Made by a program: the position numbers and the translations under genes. Below are positions 35,020 to 45,841 of a stretch of 64,000 bases of DNA, piece after piece. Below the pieces are notes generated by a model, which saw only the letters and a list, made by a program, of their open reading frames with translations, was not told the DNA's origin and made no database searches. Source of the DNA: Endocalyx cinctus. Its lineage: Eukaryota; Ascomycota; Sordariomycetes; Amphisphaeriales; Apiosporaceae. The stretch covers positions 124,001 to 188,000 of the forward strand of contig BCKC01000005.1 in assembly GCA_001600455.1 (NCBI GenBank), given 5' to 3'. Each line of letters starts with the position of its first letter. Position 1 is the first letter of the stretch.

Positions 35020-36798
35020 ATGCTCCCCGCGGCTCTTCCTCTTTTTCGCAATGCCGTGCGAATTCTGCTTCCTCTCGCCGTAGTTTCTACTATCTACTTA
35101 TACCTCTACCCTATTTTCTTAGGATGTGCGTTTCCGCTACCGGATTCAGACGACTCTAACGCTGCTTTCCGACAAGCCATCCGACATCATGTGTCCTCTT
35201 CGACATCCACGTTGAACGCCGCTGCGCCTTTCCGTCTGCTCGCGCTTGGTGACCCTCAGATCGAAGGTGACACCTCGATTCGAAACTACAACCGCCCGTC
35301 CTTCCCTCATTTTACGAGTGCCATTGAACATTTGACTTTTCAGAAGGACCACCCATCTCTGCGCAGGCGTTTTCGCCAGGTCGCTCACGATGTTGTTGAC
35401 ATCTTTTTCGACGATATTCCTAACACCGCCGAGTCTGTTCGCAAGCGCATCGACCTTTTCGGTAACGACTTTTATCTCGCTCACATTTACCGCACGCTCA
35501 GCTGGTGGGCGAAGCCTACACATGTCACCGTCTTGGGTGACCTGCTCGGTAGTCAATGGATTCAAGATCCCGAATTCGAGAGACGGAGCGCGCGGTTCTG
35601 GAACCGCTCGTTTCGCGGCGGGGAGCGCGTGCCCGACGACGTGGCCGCGGACCCGGCCGAAGAATATGACGTGACTGGATATCTAGGCAGCGAACGCCCA
35701 GATAAAGGGGCGGATTTTGACGATATATGGACGCGCAGAATTATCAATGTCGCCGGGAATCACGACATCGGCTACGCTGGAGATTTGACCAAGGAGCGAC
35801 TCGACCGCTTCGAGCGCGTTTTCGGTAAAGCCGCGTACGAACTACGTTTTGAGCTCCCCGTCGCCGACGCGACCGCGAACGCGACCGCGTTCGACCCAGA
35901 ATTAAATCCTAGCTCGGATCGGCTCGCTCCCGAATTGCGCATCGTTAATGTGAACAACATGAACCTTGATACCCCGGCCTTCGACCAGGGTCTACAGGAT
36001 AAGACATACGCATTTGTTAATGATGTCATCAACACAGCCTCGGCTGTAGAGTACAAGGGTCATTTTACCCTTGTGCTAACCCATATACCCCTCTACAAGC
36101 CAGAGGGCGTCTGTGTGGATGCGCCCTATTTCACTTTCCACTCTGGCGGCGGCGTCAAGGAACAAAATCAGCTCTCTTCTGACGCGTCGCGCGGTTTCCT
36201 AGAAGGGATATTTGGCCTAAACGGAGACGCCAACGCACCCGGCGCCGGTAAGGGGCGGAGGGGTGTGGTTATCAACGGACACGATCACGAAGGTTGCGAC
36301 ACTTATCATTTCATTAACCAAACGCTCCAGGGCGACGAACGGCAGTGGCAGGTCATGCGATGGGAACCAGCGAGAGACGCTAAACTTCCCAGTCATCAAG
36401 ACCTGCCCGGTCTGAGGGAGATAACTGTTCGTAGCATGATGGGCGGCTACGGCGGGAACGCGGGGTTGCTGAGCGTGTGGTTCGACTATGCTGAATGGGA
36501 ATGGAGGTTCGAGTTCGCCAACTGTGCGCTTGGTACACAATACCCGTGGTGGGCGGTGCACATTCTCGACCTTAGCGCATTGATTGCTCTGCTCGGCTTG
36601 GGCATCCTAAATGGACTAGTAGCTATGGGGATTTTGGAGGATAATAATCAAGCGAAGGTTACGGCAAACGGTACCTCGAAGACCAAACCGGCAGTCACAA
36701 TAAAACCGGAACCGATGGCACAGAGCCCAGATGTTAAGATATCAGAGCAGAAGACTTGGGCAGGGATAGGCGGCAATGGGGATGCAAAAGGAGATTGA
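35020..36798 (+). CDS. Ted1/Cdc1-family metallophosphoesterase (GPI-anchor remodelling)
   Basis: Single exon, 592 residues, starting at the ATG at 35020. A transmembrane segment lies at about 8-35 and a second at about 510-535, so the catalytic part faces the ER lumen. All metal-binding blocks of the calcineurin-like phosphoesterase fold are present: GDPQIEGD, VLGDLLGS, GNHDIGY, LTHIPLY and GHDHEGCD. The last of these, and the long luminal domain, fit Ted1/PGAP5, which removes ethanolamine phosphate from the second mannose of GPI anchors before ER exit. Cdc1 is the close alternative. A Lys/Thr-rich cytosolic tail follows the second membrane segment. The gene is convergent with the BNR_4 gene, 172 bases away. 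Confidence 0.88.
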   Translation: MLPAALPLFRNAVRILLPLAVVSTIYLYLYPIFLGCAFPLPDSDDSNAAFRQAIRHHVSSSTSTLNAAAPFRLLALGDPQIEGDTSIRNYNRPSFPHFTSAIEHLTFQKDHPSLRRRFRQVAHDVVDIFFDDIPNTAESVRKRIDLFGNDFYLAHIYRTLSWWAKPTHVTVLGDLLGSQWIQDPEFERRSARFWNRSFRGGERVPDDVAADPAEEYDVTGYLGSERPDKGADFDDIWTRRIINVAGNHDIGYAGDLTKERLDRFERVFGKAAYELRFELPVADATANATAFDPELNPSSDRLAPELRIVNVNNMNLDTPAFDQGLQDKTYAFVNDVINTASAVEYKGHFTLVLTHIPLYKPEGVCVDAPYFTFHSGGGVKEQNQLSSDASRGFLEGIFGLNGDANAPGAGKGRRGVVINGHDHEGCDTYHFINQTLQGDERQWQVMRWEPARDAKLPSHQDLPGLREITVRSMMGGYGGNAGLLSVWFDYAEWEWRFEFANCALGTQYPWWAVHILDLSALIALLGLGILNGLVAMGILEDNNQAKVTANGTSKTKPAVTIKPEPMAQSPDVKISEQKTWAGIGGNGDAKGD

Positions 36799-36970
36799 TA
36801 GGACAAAACTTTTCTCGATATTTTGATTTAATTTAACGAATCACGAATGTTTAACTCCATTTTGCATAATTGTATATAGAAGATCATATTAATAGACGGA
36901 AGCTCTAACCACTCTGTAGCGCGACCCATTAATTCATTTCACTCAACATAGACGAGGAGGAACTCGGAGT

Positions 36971-38698
36971 TCACAACGTGAAATCCATCACCACAACATC
37001 TACTTTTTTCTCTTCATCTTTTCCTAAGGATGGCGAACTATACATCCTCGTGAATACAGACAAGAGGCCATCTTCATCTAGCCTAGTCCTATCGACTAAG
37101 GGCTCCGTCGTCGGCATAGTCCCCTCAGCACTGCGCCAGACAACCTCGTAGTCCGAATATCCGCTGGATTTCGACGCTTTCATAATCGTCAAACCGGGAG
37201 AAGCAGATGAAGATCCTAAAACTGGTAGGATGAAATAAAGGTCGTCATTCTTGCTTATTGCAAGCTGTCCGCGCTTCCCAGGATCAACGTAAGGAAGAGC
37301 TCGGCTTGCCCAGGTTCCTGTCGTATAGTGTCAGCAAAATCACATCGGAGGCGTACACAATTTCTAATCATATTTCCACCGTGCACAAACCCAAAATCAA
37401 GCACCAACCTTTGTCTTTGCGGTAATAATGCTTCCATTTCGACACTCTTTCCTCCGAACCTAGAACGTCCCGATTTAAGACGTGAACGCCTCCTTCGGCG
37501 TCCACGGCCTGCGCCTCCTGGTTTATCAATCCAGAGCCCTTCGGGATCTCAAACGCGACGATCCCGTCCGAATCGGGCATCACGCTCTCGTCCTTGCGCA
37601 GATCCGCGACGACCTCGCCTCGCCCGTTCCGCCAGGTCACGCCGCCGTCCGCCGACGACGCGAAGCAGATGTTGTGGTTGTTCTCGGCCGAGTTGGGACC
37701 CGCCTGCATCTTATGCTTCGTGTCCAGCGGGTCGTCCCACCCGGGATACTCGACGAACCCCCGATACACCCATGTCGCGTAGACGACGTCCCGGCGGAAC
37801 GTCAGTCCGTGGATGTACGGATTGTTGGACACGCCTTTGAGATTCGTCCCCAGGTACGTGTACCCGTATTCGGAGGAGCCGGGCGACGACTCCTGGTAGA
37901 TGGCGAGATGATCATCGCCGAGTCCGGCTTTGCCCGTTCGGAAGGTGAAGAGCAGAGATGAAGATAGAGGTAAGAAACGTGGGTATGTGATATACCCCAG
38001 GAGGTCGTCAACTGTTCCGGTTGTGTCTTTGAGGCCCGGCAGCCGCGAGATAGTACTGGTGAAGAGTGAGGTAGTCCAAGAAAATTCCGAGGGTGTCGTG
38101 GCTACGCGAGGGAGTGAATGACGATATCGCAACCTATAATAATGTAATGATTTTGGCCTCAGTCTTGTTGTTGCTGTATTTTTTTTTTCGCACCACTCCC
38201 CTTGCTCTATTCTCGTTTAAAACTTAACTTACCTGTCACAATGATGATCGTACGATAAGTGGATGCTCCCATCTCCCGGACAGATGCCGAGCTTTTACGC
38301 TCCACCCTCAGATAATCGCGGTCAAAAGTTAACAAATCACCATTTCACCGAGTGAATTCAGATTAAGCAGAAAATCTTGAATAATACTAAGAGAAGAAAA
38401 AAATAAAGAGGGAAACCCCTACCTGTACGGTATTATGACCATCGTCGGTTGTCTGAGCGTAATCATCGAAGACGACAGTCTCCCAAGGACCTTGCGGCAA
38501 TTTTCGACGCGATAGGTGCACGAACAGAGGTTCCGCCGTCTCGGCCGACGATCCGGAAGATCTGGACGCGTAGAAGCAAGCGTACTGCCAGCCGTTATGT
38601 GATTGGACAGTGTCTTGCTGAAAGGCGTTCCCGTTAAGCACGCAGCTCCGGTGCGCCGGATCTCGGCCCAAGACCGTTGTCGCTGGATCAATCAGCAT
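36971..38698 (-). CDS. BNR_4 repeat protein (sialidase-like beta-propeller)
   Basis: Four exons on the minus strand: 38698-38423, 38291-38233, 38133-37409 and 37317-36971. They give 468 residues with phases 0, 2 and 1. The 59-base second exon is short, but it supplies the conserved LGICPGDGSIHLSYDHHCD between DDGHNTVQ and RLRYRHSL, so its boundaries are well fixed. The fold is a beta-propeller with BNR-like turns such as SSADGGVTWRNG. Proteins of this family resemble sialidases and some polysaccharide lyases and are usually taken to act on carbohydrates. No catalytic activity can be assigned. The first ATG gives no signal peptide, so either the protein is intracellular or a further 5' exon is missed. 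Confidence 0.85.
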
Positions 38699-40016
38699 CT
38701 TTCCTCAGTGTGAATTAACTTCATGCATGCACTATAAAAAATTCTACGTTATTGATGATAGATGGAATCCCATATGTGCGTCTCGCCCCTTGTGCTGTTT
38801 GAGGGGACAAACATATTCGCACCTACAATATCTTGGCGAATCCACAGACACAAGCTGTAGAGGAGGACAGGATCTACTGTAGGTAGGCATATCCGGCCTG
38901 GATCATTCCCCGCATTAAGCCTAAACAAAGGATCCACAAGAGACCTCGTTAAAGATGTACAAGATCGACTCGAAAGCTGACAACTGCTGTTATCACACAA
39001 CCGTTAAGTCGGCCCTACATTCCAGGAAGTACATTTAGTGGAAATAACATGTACGGAGTTATATGTAAGAAGCTTGAGCTGACAGTGTACAAGAGAAATA
39101 CTGGTGCTTGGCTAAGCAGTACTATCCATATCTTTGGAACCAGGGCTATCCCAATCAGAATACTTAATAAGGTTACTTAATGGAAAGGCGGAGAATCCTA
39201 GTAATGTAAAATAGAGACACTTTTTTGTTTACAGTGGAAAATTACCTCTATGCTCAAGGAACGTTGGTCTACTATGGTAGTTGAGCCGTTGAGCAAGGTT
39301 ATATACCATGTCTAAGTTGCTAGGATGCCTGGCTGAATCCGTAACACTACTAAGTAGTTGCCCATGGGGTAAGATGGAAAATGGGGGGAAACTCCACGTA
39401 GGAGCCACTCAGCGCTCTCGGCTTTGAATTATCCCAGTCCTGTTAGTATACCCCAAATTATCTTCGTTATAGAACTGGAGATGTTTACACTCCTCTGGTT
39501 GGTGGAAACTCCTCATCTCCCTCTTTCCACCCATCATTGAGCTTGATGAATTCCCTGACTTCTTGTCTTTCGTAACCCCGGATAATAGTGTACATCATCT
39601 ATGCTCATTGTGCACTAGTTCATTGTGCTTGTTATAGGGTACCCGAATGTATATACTACATACCAGGAAATGGGCCCTGTCAAACCTGCCCAGATGACAA
39701 GAGAGCTCTGCTATATCCTCTCCACTTTATTCCCTGTGCGTGAGGCAAGGGAAACACGAACGGCCCTTCTGGTAATCTGACCATACGAATTTCTTAAAAA
39801 GACAAAGAGCTCCCTGTCACCCGTCGAGATTACGAGGACTTTCCAACCTTCCAATTCACTTTCTCTGATCGTGTCTTCCCCAATTGGTTTCTCTCGAGTC
39901 GTCTGAGACGAACAGAAAGGTAAAAGACAGCCGCCTGTCTACCTTTTTCAACGTTGTACCAGAGACAGACTATAAAGCACGCCATTGCTCCGGTTCCGCC
40001 GCGAAATCTAGCAATC
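38699..40016. other. Intergenic region
   Basis: 1.3 kb between the BNR_4 gene (-) and the sugar transporter gene (+), so a divergent promoter region. A TATA-like element lies 40 bases before the transporter ATG. No gene is recognisable. Confidence 0.55.
39971..39977 (+). promoter_or_regulatory. TATA-like element of the sugar transporter gene
   Basis: TATAAAG, 39 bases before the ATG at 40017. It is close to the start codon, so transcription would begin with a very short leader, or the match is chance. Confidence 0.35.
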
Positions 40017-41888
40017 ATGCCGGGTAATTCCTTTCTAAAGAAGATCGTCAAAAATGAGGCGATGCAAAACGATCCGGCCGAAATATACGGCTGGAGAGTC
40101 TACTTGCTCGCATGCTCCGTAAGAAGCCAACTCTTTTTAATTGACCAAAAGAAGACATTCAGCTAACTGCTTTCCTATTCAAGGCTTGTTTCGGCGCCAT
40201 GTCCTTCGGTTGGGACAGCGGTGTCATCGGTGGTGTTATCAAGCTTGACCCATTCATCGAGTACGTCTAGAAAAGAAGTGAATAGTGAAAGAGCACAATT
40301 TTGGATTCGCTAACATATAATTTCCCTTTATAGTGCTTACAAACTAGGCGACCCCGATACTCCTGCTTCTGCTAACCTCCAGGGAAACATCGTATCCGTG
40401 TTACAAGCAGGTTGCTTCGTCGGTGCTCTCGCGGCGTACCCGATGACGGACGCCTGGGGTCGCAAGTTTGTCCTGATGGGCGCGGCTCTCTTCACCCTCT
40501 CCGGTGTTATAATGCAAGCCGCAGCGTCTGGACACTTGGAACCTCTATATATTGGTCGATTTGTCTCTGGTATGTAGCGAATCTGATATCACAACGTGGA
40601 ATATCTCGTAAATATTGATTTTTAACTAACTTGGTTTTATAGGTCTCGGTGTTGGCACTGCTAGTGTCGTCAACCCTATCTACGTCACTGAAAACGCGCC
40701 TCGAGCTATCCGCGGTCTGCTTACGGGAATGTACCAGCTTTTCATCGTCACCGGTAGTCTTATAGCTTTCTGGGCCAACTACGCCGTCGCCATCTACTTG
40801 AAGGGACACACGCAATACGTCGTACCACTTGCCATTCAGGGCCTTCCGGCAGTGCTCCTATTCTTTTTGATGGCCATATGCAACGAATCTCCCCGTTATT
40901 TGGCCCGCAAGGACCGCTGGGAGGAGGCCAAGGCCGTGCTGATGAGGATCCGAGCCCTACCCGAAGACCACCCGTACCTGCAAGACGAGTTCCAGGAGAT
41001 TGCCGACCAGCTCGAGTACGAGCGCAGGCTGATCGGGGACGCGACGTTCTGGACTCTGCAGAAGGAGATGTGGACGGTTGCGAGCAACCGCAAGCGCGCG
41101 CTCATCAGCATCTTCCTGATGATCTGGCAGCAGATGACGGGCACGAACGCTATCAACGTGTACGCGCCGCAAATTTTCAGTAACCTCGGCATCAAGGGCA
41201 CGTCCAATTCGCTCTTCAGCACCGGCATCTACGGTATCGTGAAAGTGGTCTCCTGTCTCATCTTCCTGCTCTTCTTGGCCGACTCGTTCGGTCGTCGTTC
41301 TTCGCTTCTCCTCTCGTCCGTCGGACAGGCCATAGCCATGTTCTACATCGGCCTCTACGTCCGCATCTCGCCCCCTACCGAGGACGACCCCTCCGTACCT
41401 CCCGCCGGCTACGTCGCCCTCATCTTCATATTCCTGTTCGCCGCCTTCTTTCAGTTCGGCTGGGGTCCCGCCTGTTGGATCCTGGTCTCCGAGATCCCCA
41501 CCGCGAGACTGCGTCCCCTTAATGTGGCGCTTGGCGCCGCCACCCAGTGGCTTTTCAACTTCGTCGTTGCTAAATCAGTCCCGACTATGCTCGCCACCTT
41601 GGGAGTCGGCGGATATGGGTAAGTCAAGCATGTCTATATATTTTATAGGATACAATGATGCTAACAAATATATTCTCCTACAGTACTTATTTAATATTCG
41701 GAAGCTTCTGTGTAATAGCATTCTTCTTCGTCTGGTTCTTCGTTCCCGAGACGAAAGGTGTGTCGCTCGAACACATGGATCAGCTTTTCGGTGTTACCGA
41801 CGAGGAGAAGAAGATAGTTACGGGGGGCGACAAGAACGACATGGCTCAGGTCGAGATTGATGAGCATTCTTCCGGCCGACGGGTCTAA
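40017..41888 (+). CDS. MFS sugar/H+ symporter
   Basis: Five exons, 40017-40118, 40184-40260, 40334-40569, 40643-41618 and 41684-41888, give 531 residues. Sugar porter signatures are complete: GWDSGVIGG in the first helix, TDAWGRK in loop 2-3, [19 protein letters not shown] before the central loop, [17 protein letters not shown] in helix 7, [11 protein letters not shown] and the final [16 protein letters not shown]. Twelve transmembrane helices are expected at the plasma membrane. The sequence resembles fungal hexose and quinate-type carriers, but the substrate cannot be read. All introns are short (64-73 bp). Confidence 0.95.
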
Positions 41889-43778
41889 ACTTTCCCGCCT
41901 ATTCTCAAGTCCCGAACATGAAATAGCAGATAGAGGAGGATTAGAGTAGCACACTCCGAAGAAGATAATTTATTGGATATCAACTTCATCCAGTATCCGA
42001 GTTGAACCTCACAAAGGTGGTTATATACCCCTCCCATAAAGCGGAAATATGGGACATTATGATTATTCACTTTAGTCTTTTTTATTTCGCCGTTGTACTG
42101 ATTGGATAAGGATATGAATGTTTTTAACCTTCGGATCAAGACAGAATGAGTGTCGTAAATTCGAAGAAACTTTAGAATTTGTGAGTTTGAAATTGTATTA
42201 GCATATTCGTCTCTCCTTTTGGTTCGCACTATATCATGAATTATTGGGCTAAATGCTCACCATATATCATGACACACCATCAGTAATCATTTTATGTCTC
42301 CAAGTGGATGAGATGTCCCAGGAATGTTTTGAAGAGGTCCCAATTGCCAATCATACGATATTCAGGATAAGTAATTATGACCGCTCATCATCTTTGACCC
42401 GAGTAGACTTCACCGTCGCATGTCTTTCTATCTGGCCGAGAATGTCATCTTCGTGCATAACAACACAAATGTAAGTGGCTATCTCTTCTTGATGACTTCT
42501 TCTAACCTGCTTTCGGGATCTTCACCCCCTCCTTCACGCATACTCACACCTCTTGCAGTGCCCACATCCGTGTCTATATCGGTGGAGAAACTGATAATAA
42601 TAAAAGTACGAAACCGATACTTATGGTCCTATGTGATGACGTACAAGTCGTACCGCTAAAGTTGTGATTAGATTGGGATATAATTGTCCTGTCCTGGGCA
42701 GTCATCGACGTTTCATGTAATTATTGGCAAACGTTCTGTACCCTCACAAGAGCGTCACATTGGGTTAAAACTTCAACGGCTCCATCAAATGCTTACGGAA
42801 TTTATAAATATGGTGTTTTACTTACTAGTATAATAATCTGGGCAACTATCAGATTGGGTGCTTCTCTTGACAAGTAACACACGCGACCGCTTCCACCGCT
42901 GCACTTACGTGTCATCCTTGCGCAGGAGCTATGGTAATGCAACCTGATGACGGATGTTTCTTTTTACTATTTGTGCTTTCTTAAAAGGAAAAAAACAAGT
43001 CCTAGTCTTTTGAGTTCATGTATAATTAAGTTTTTGTCTTATGACAATATCGATGATAGATACTTTGCAGAGAGTCAAGTAGTCTGAGTGGTCTTATAAC
43101 GACCGGGGTATTCAGGTTCGCGATTTCGCTGTTTATCGGTAGTGCCGATCAAACTTGGTTCTTGAATTTGACAATCACCTCCAATGTCATGTTTCTATCA
43201 CGATCCTACACCCTAATGTGTATTCAAATTTCAGGGGTCCTTGCCAGTCGCGCAATTAATTCCGTCGTGTCATCCATATGCGCAAGGGCTTATGTCAGTC
43301 GCTCCAGAGCTTGTCATAACTTTATGAAGCATATAGTTATCCAAGTATCACCGAAACTGTTTAAACTTACAGATAGGGGAAAGTCATTTTCTCATCCTTG
43401 CTTTTTTTTAAGAACATAGGACTATCGCAGAGTCTAATAGCTTCCAAAAAGAAAGAACACGTAGATGAAGTTGCCGATTGTACTTGCATCCAAGGTGGAT
43501 CAGTAATCACCGCGGAGTTTACGAGGATCCCCTCATGAGGTCTCGTGTACAATGACCACGCAAGGGGTAGCCAAGGGTATGTTGGGAGTATATGAGACGA
43601 GATTTCTCCCATTGGATTAAAAGGAAGGTAGTCAACCAACACTCTACCTTCTAGTTCACTGCGTACCTCACTGCGTAGTTATTGAGTAATTAAATACCTC
43701 TCACAAGCATCTTACTTCACAGGAGAACAGCATAAAACTTGCTCAATAGCCCAAAGAAATCATTTAGAAATTGAGATT
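41889..43778. other. AT-rich intergenic region
   Basis: 1.9 kb without a gene I can recognise. Short open frames on both strands have no family motifs. The right end is the promoter of the methyltransferase gene. Confidence 0.55.
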
Positions 43779-44660
43779 ATGGCTGCGACTATGGGAAACG
43801 CGGAAAAGCCCACGGTGATTGACACTAGTCGGCCCACCGTGGCTAGAATGGTATGGCAACTTAAAGATGACCCGTCCCGTTGAAGGCCAGAAGTCTAACC
43901 ATCGTACTATAACCAGTACGACTACTATCTTGACGGAACCCACCACTCCGAGGTCGACCGAGCGGCCGCGCACGCCGTGATGGAGGGCGTACCCGAAATC
44001 AAGGACGTCGCCGTGGAGGGGAGGGCATTCCTCCGCCGCGTCGTGCGGTACATGTGCCGGCACGGGATCGACCAGTTCATCGACGTCGGATCCGGCCTCC
44101 CGAGCGCCGACAACACGCACCAAGTGGCGCAGCGGGTGAACCCCCGCGCGCGCGTCCTGTACTGCGACATCGACGAGACGGCCGTCGCCGAGGGCCGCGA
44201 GATGCTGCGCGACGACGACACGGCCGTGTTCATCCACGGGTCCGCCCTCGACCTCGCCGGCATCCTCGATCACCCGGAGACCCGGGCGCTCGTCGACTTC
44301 TCGCGGCCCGTCGGGGTCCTGATGATGGGCCTGCTGCACTTCTTCCCGATCGAGCAGGGGCAGGAGATAATGAAATCCCTCAAGGACCGGCTCGCGCCGG
44401 GGAGCCTCGTCTCGGTGTCGCACGCGTCGGGGGATCATCGACCCCCGCAGGCCGGCGAGAAAGTGCAAGAGGCGTACGCGAGGACGGCGACGCCGTTGAC
44501 GATTCGTCCAAAGGCGGAAATAATGAGTATCATCTCAGGGGCGGAACTAATCGAACCAGGTCTAGTGGCCATGCACGAGTGGAGGATGGAAGAAGCCGAG
44601 GCTGGAGAACCTGAGCCACCTCAAACCTTGATTTGGTATGGGGTGGTTGTAAAAGTTTGA
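43779..44660 (+). CDS. SAM-dependent methyltransferase of the actinobacterial PF04672 type
   Basis: Two exons, 43779-43850 and 43917-44660 (66-bp intron, phase 0), give 271 residues. The spliced N-terminus reads VIDTSRPTVARMYDYYLDGTHH, followed by EVDRAAAHAV. This is the conserved opening of the S-adenosyl methyltransferase family that is abundant in Streptomyces and relatives. The SAM site FIDVGSGLPS lies at about 78-86, followed by DNTHQVAQRV and VLYCDIDE with the acidic ribose-binding residue near 108-110. GVLMMGLLHFF and SLVSVSHASGD complete the fold. The length equals the bacterial family. The second exon is markedly GC-rich compared with the AT-rich flanks. Substrate unknown. Origin by transfer from actinobacteria, with later intron gain, is an inference. 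Confidence 0.9.
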
Positions 44661-44920
44661 TATGCACTGTTCATATTAGAACCGTTATACTATACTAAAT
44701 ATAGAAGATTTCGATATATATTTTTCAATTTTTATTTTATTTGTATTTTATTTGAAATGCAACGCATAATGTGTAAGAAGATATTGGAAATATGATGAAG
44801 TAGTAAAAAAAGATATTGACAGGTATGAGGAAGTAAAATCTCTTAACAAGAGAACAAGAAGACAACCGCCCATAGAGATATCTTGATATTTAGGGTTACT
44901 TGGTATGATAGATCAATCGC

Positions 44921-45841
44921 CTAGTCCACAAATGTCCCGCTATACGAAAGGGTATGTTGTTGAAACCAGTCTCTTGTATAGTGCATACCGACCCAAAAGA
45001 GGACCAGTACGAAGATCCAAGATATAAGACCGGCCAGTAAATGATCTCGGAAGATCTTGGACGCCTCGCTCTTGTTGTTGTTATGGGGAAATGGCACGTC
45101 CGGGATTGGTACGTTTAAGATCTTGCATAACGGCTCCCAGCCTTCGCTCACCTCGTACCAGAAGAGCTTCTCTGAGGGGACGAACTTGCGGAGCAGCTCC
45201 TCGTGCTTCTTCAGCGTGTTTTCTTGAATCTTGTCCTGATCGTATCGCCACATCATGATTCTCCGGAAGCGCTCCCGCCACAGGCCGTAGATTTGCGATT
45301 TGGGCACCCAGAGCAACACTATCGGCAACCACCACGTTCCCATCATGTTGTTCACGTACGTCATACTTTTCCACCAAGACTCTTGATCTCTTGTCGTCAC
45401 CACGACGATAGCGTCAGGATAGACGCGCATGATTTCGGGCGTAAGAGTCGCTGCCGGACAATCCATCGTGGCGACGTAGCCGTCTAAGACGTCGGAGACG
45501 AGCCAGTCCAGTTTCTTCTGATCCGAGAACGAAGCCGCCTTGGGTGCTAATCGCATGATCTCGAGCCAGGATTTCATCTGCTCCACCGGTCCTCCGAGTG
45601 ATTGAATACCGGAATCGTGGACAGGTCCGTTCAACAGAATTGTAAGAGCCTCGTTAAGAGTTTTGGTACCTGTCCGGGACCTGATTATCGTCTGTTAGCA
45701 TGTTCAATTCTTTCCACGATTGACAACAATTGATGTCGGCTTTTCGGAATTATGGGAACGAGGTTTCGTGACTTACATTCCGGCACCGATAACGCGGAAT
45801 TTTGTTCCAGGAGGACCTGGCAACGATGGACCTTGACCCAT
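44921..45841 (-). CDS. Sulfotransfer_4-family P-loop protein
   Basis: Two exons on the minus strand, 45841-45777 and 45680-44921, give 274 residues. The junction (phase 2) rebuilds the phosphosulfate-binding P-loop VIGAGMSRTGTKTLNEAL. Further family features are DCPAATLTPEIMRVYPDAIVV, TTRDQESWWKSM and EVSEGWEPLCKILNVPIP. A hydrophobic helix near the C-terminus (LISWIFVLVLFWVGM) suggests membrane anchoring. Many fungi carry expanded sets of these proteins, often near secondary-metabolism genes, and their acceptors are unknown. It is convergent with the methyltransferase gene, 260 bases away. Confidence 0.9.

Noticed and set aside
43764..44468. Open frame of about 234 codons antisense to the methyltransferase
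   Set aside because: Shadow frame of a GC-rich gene with no family motif; the sense protein matches PF04672 throughout.
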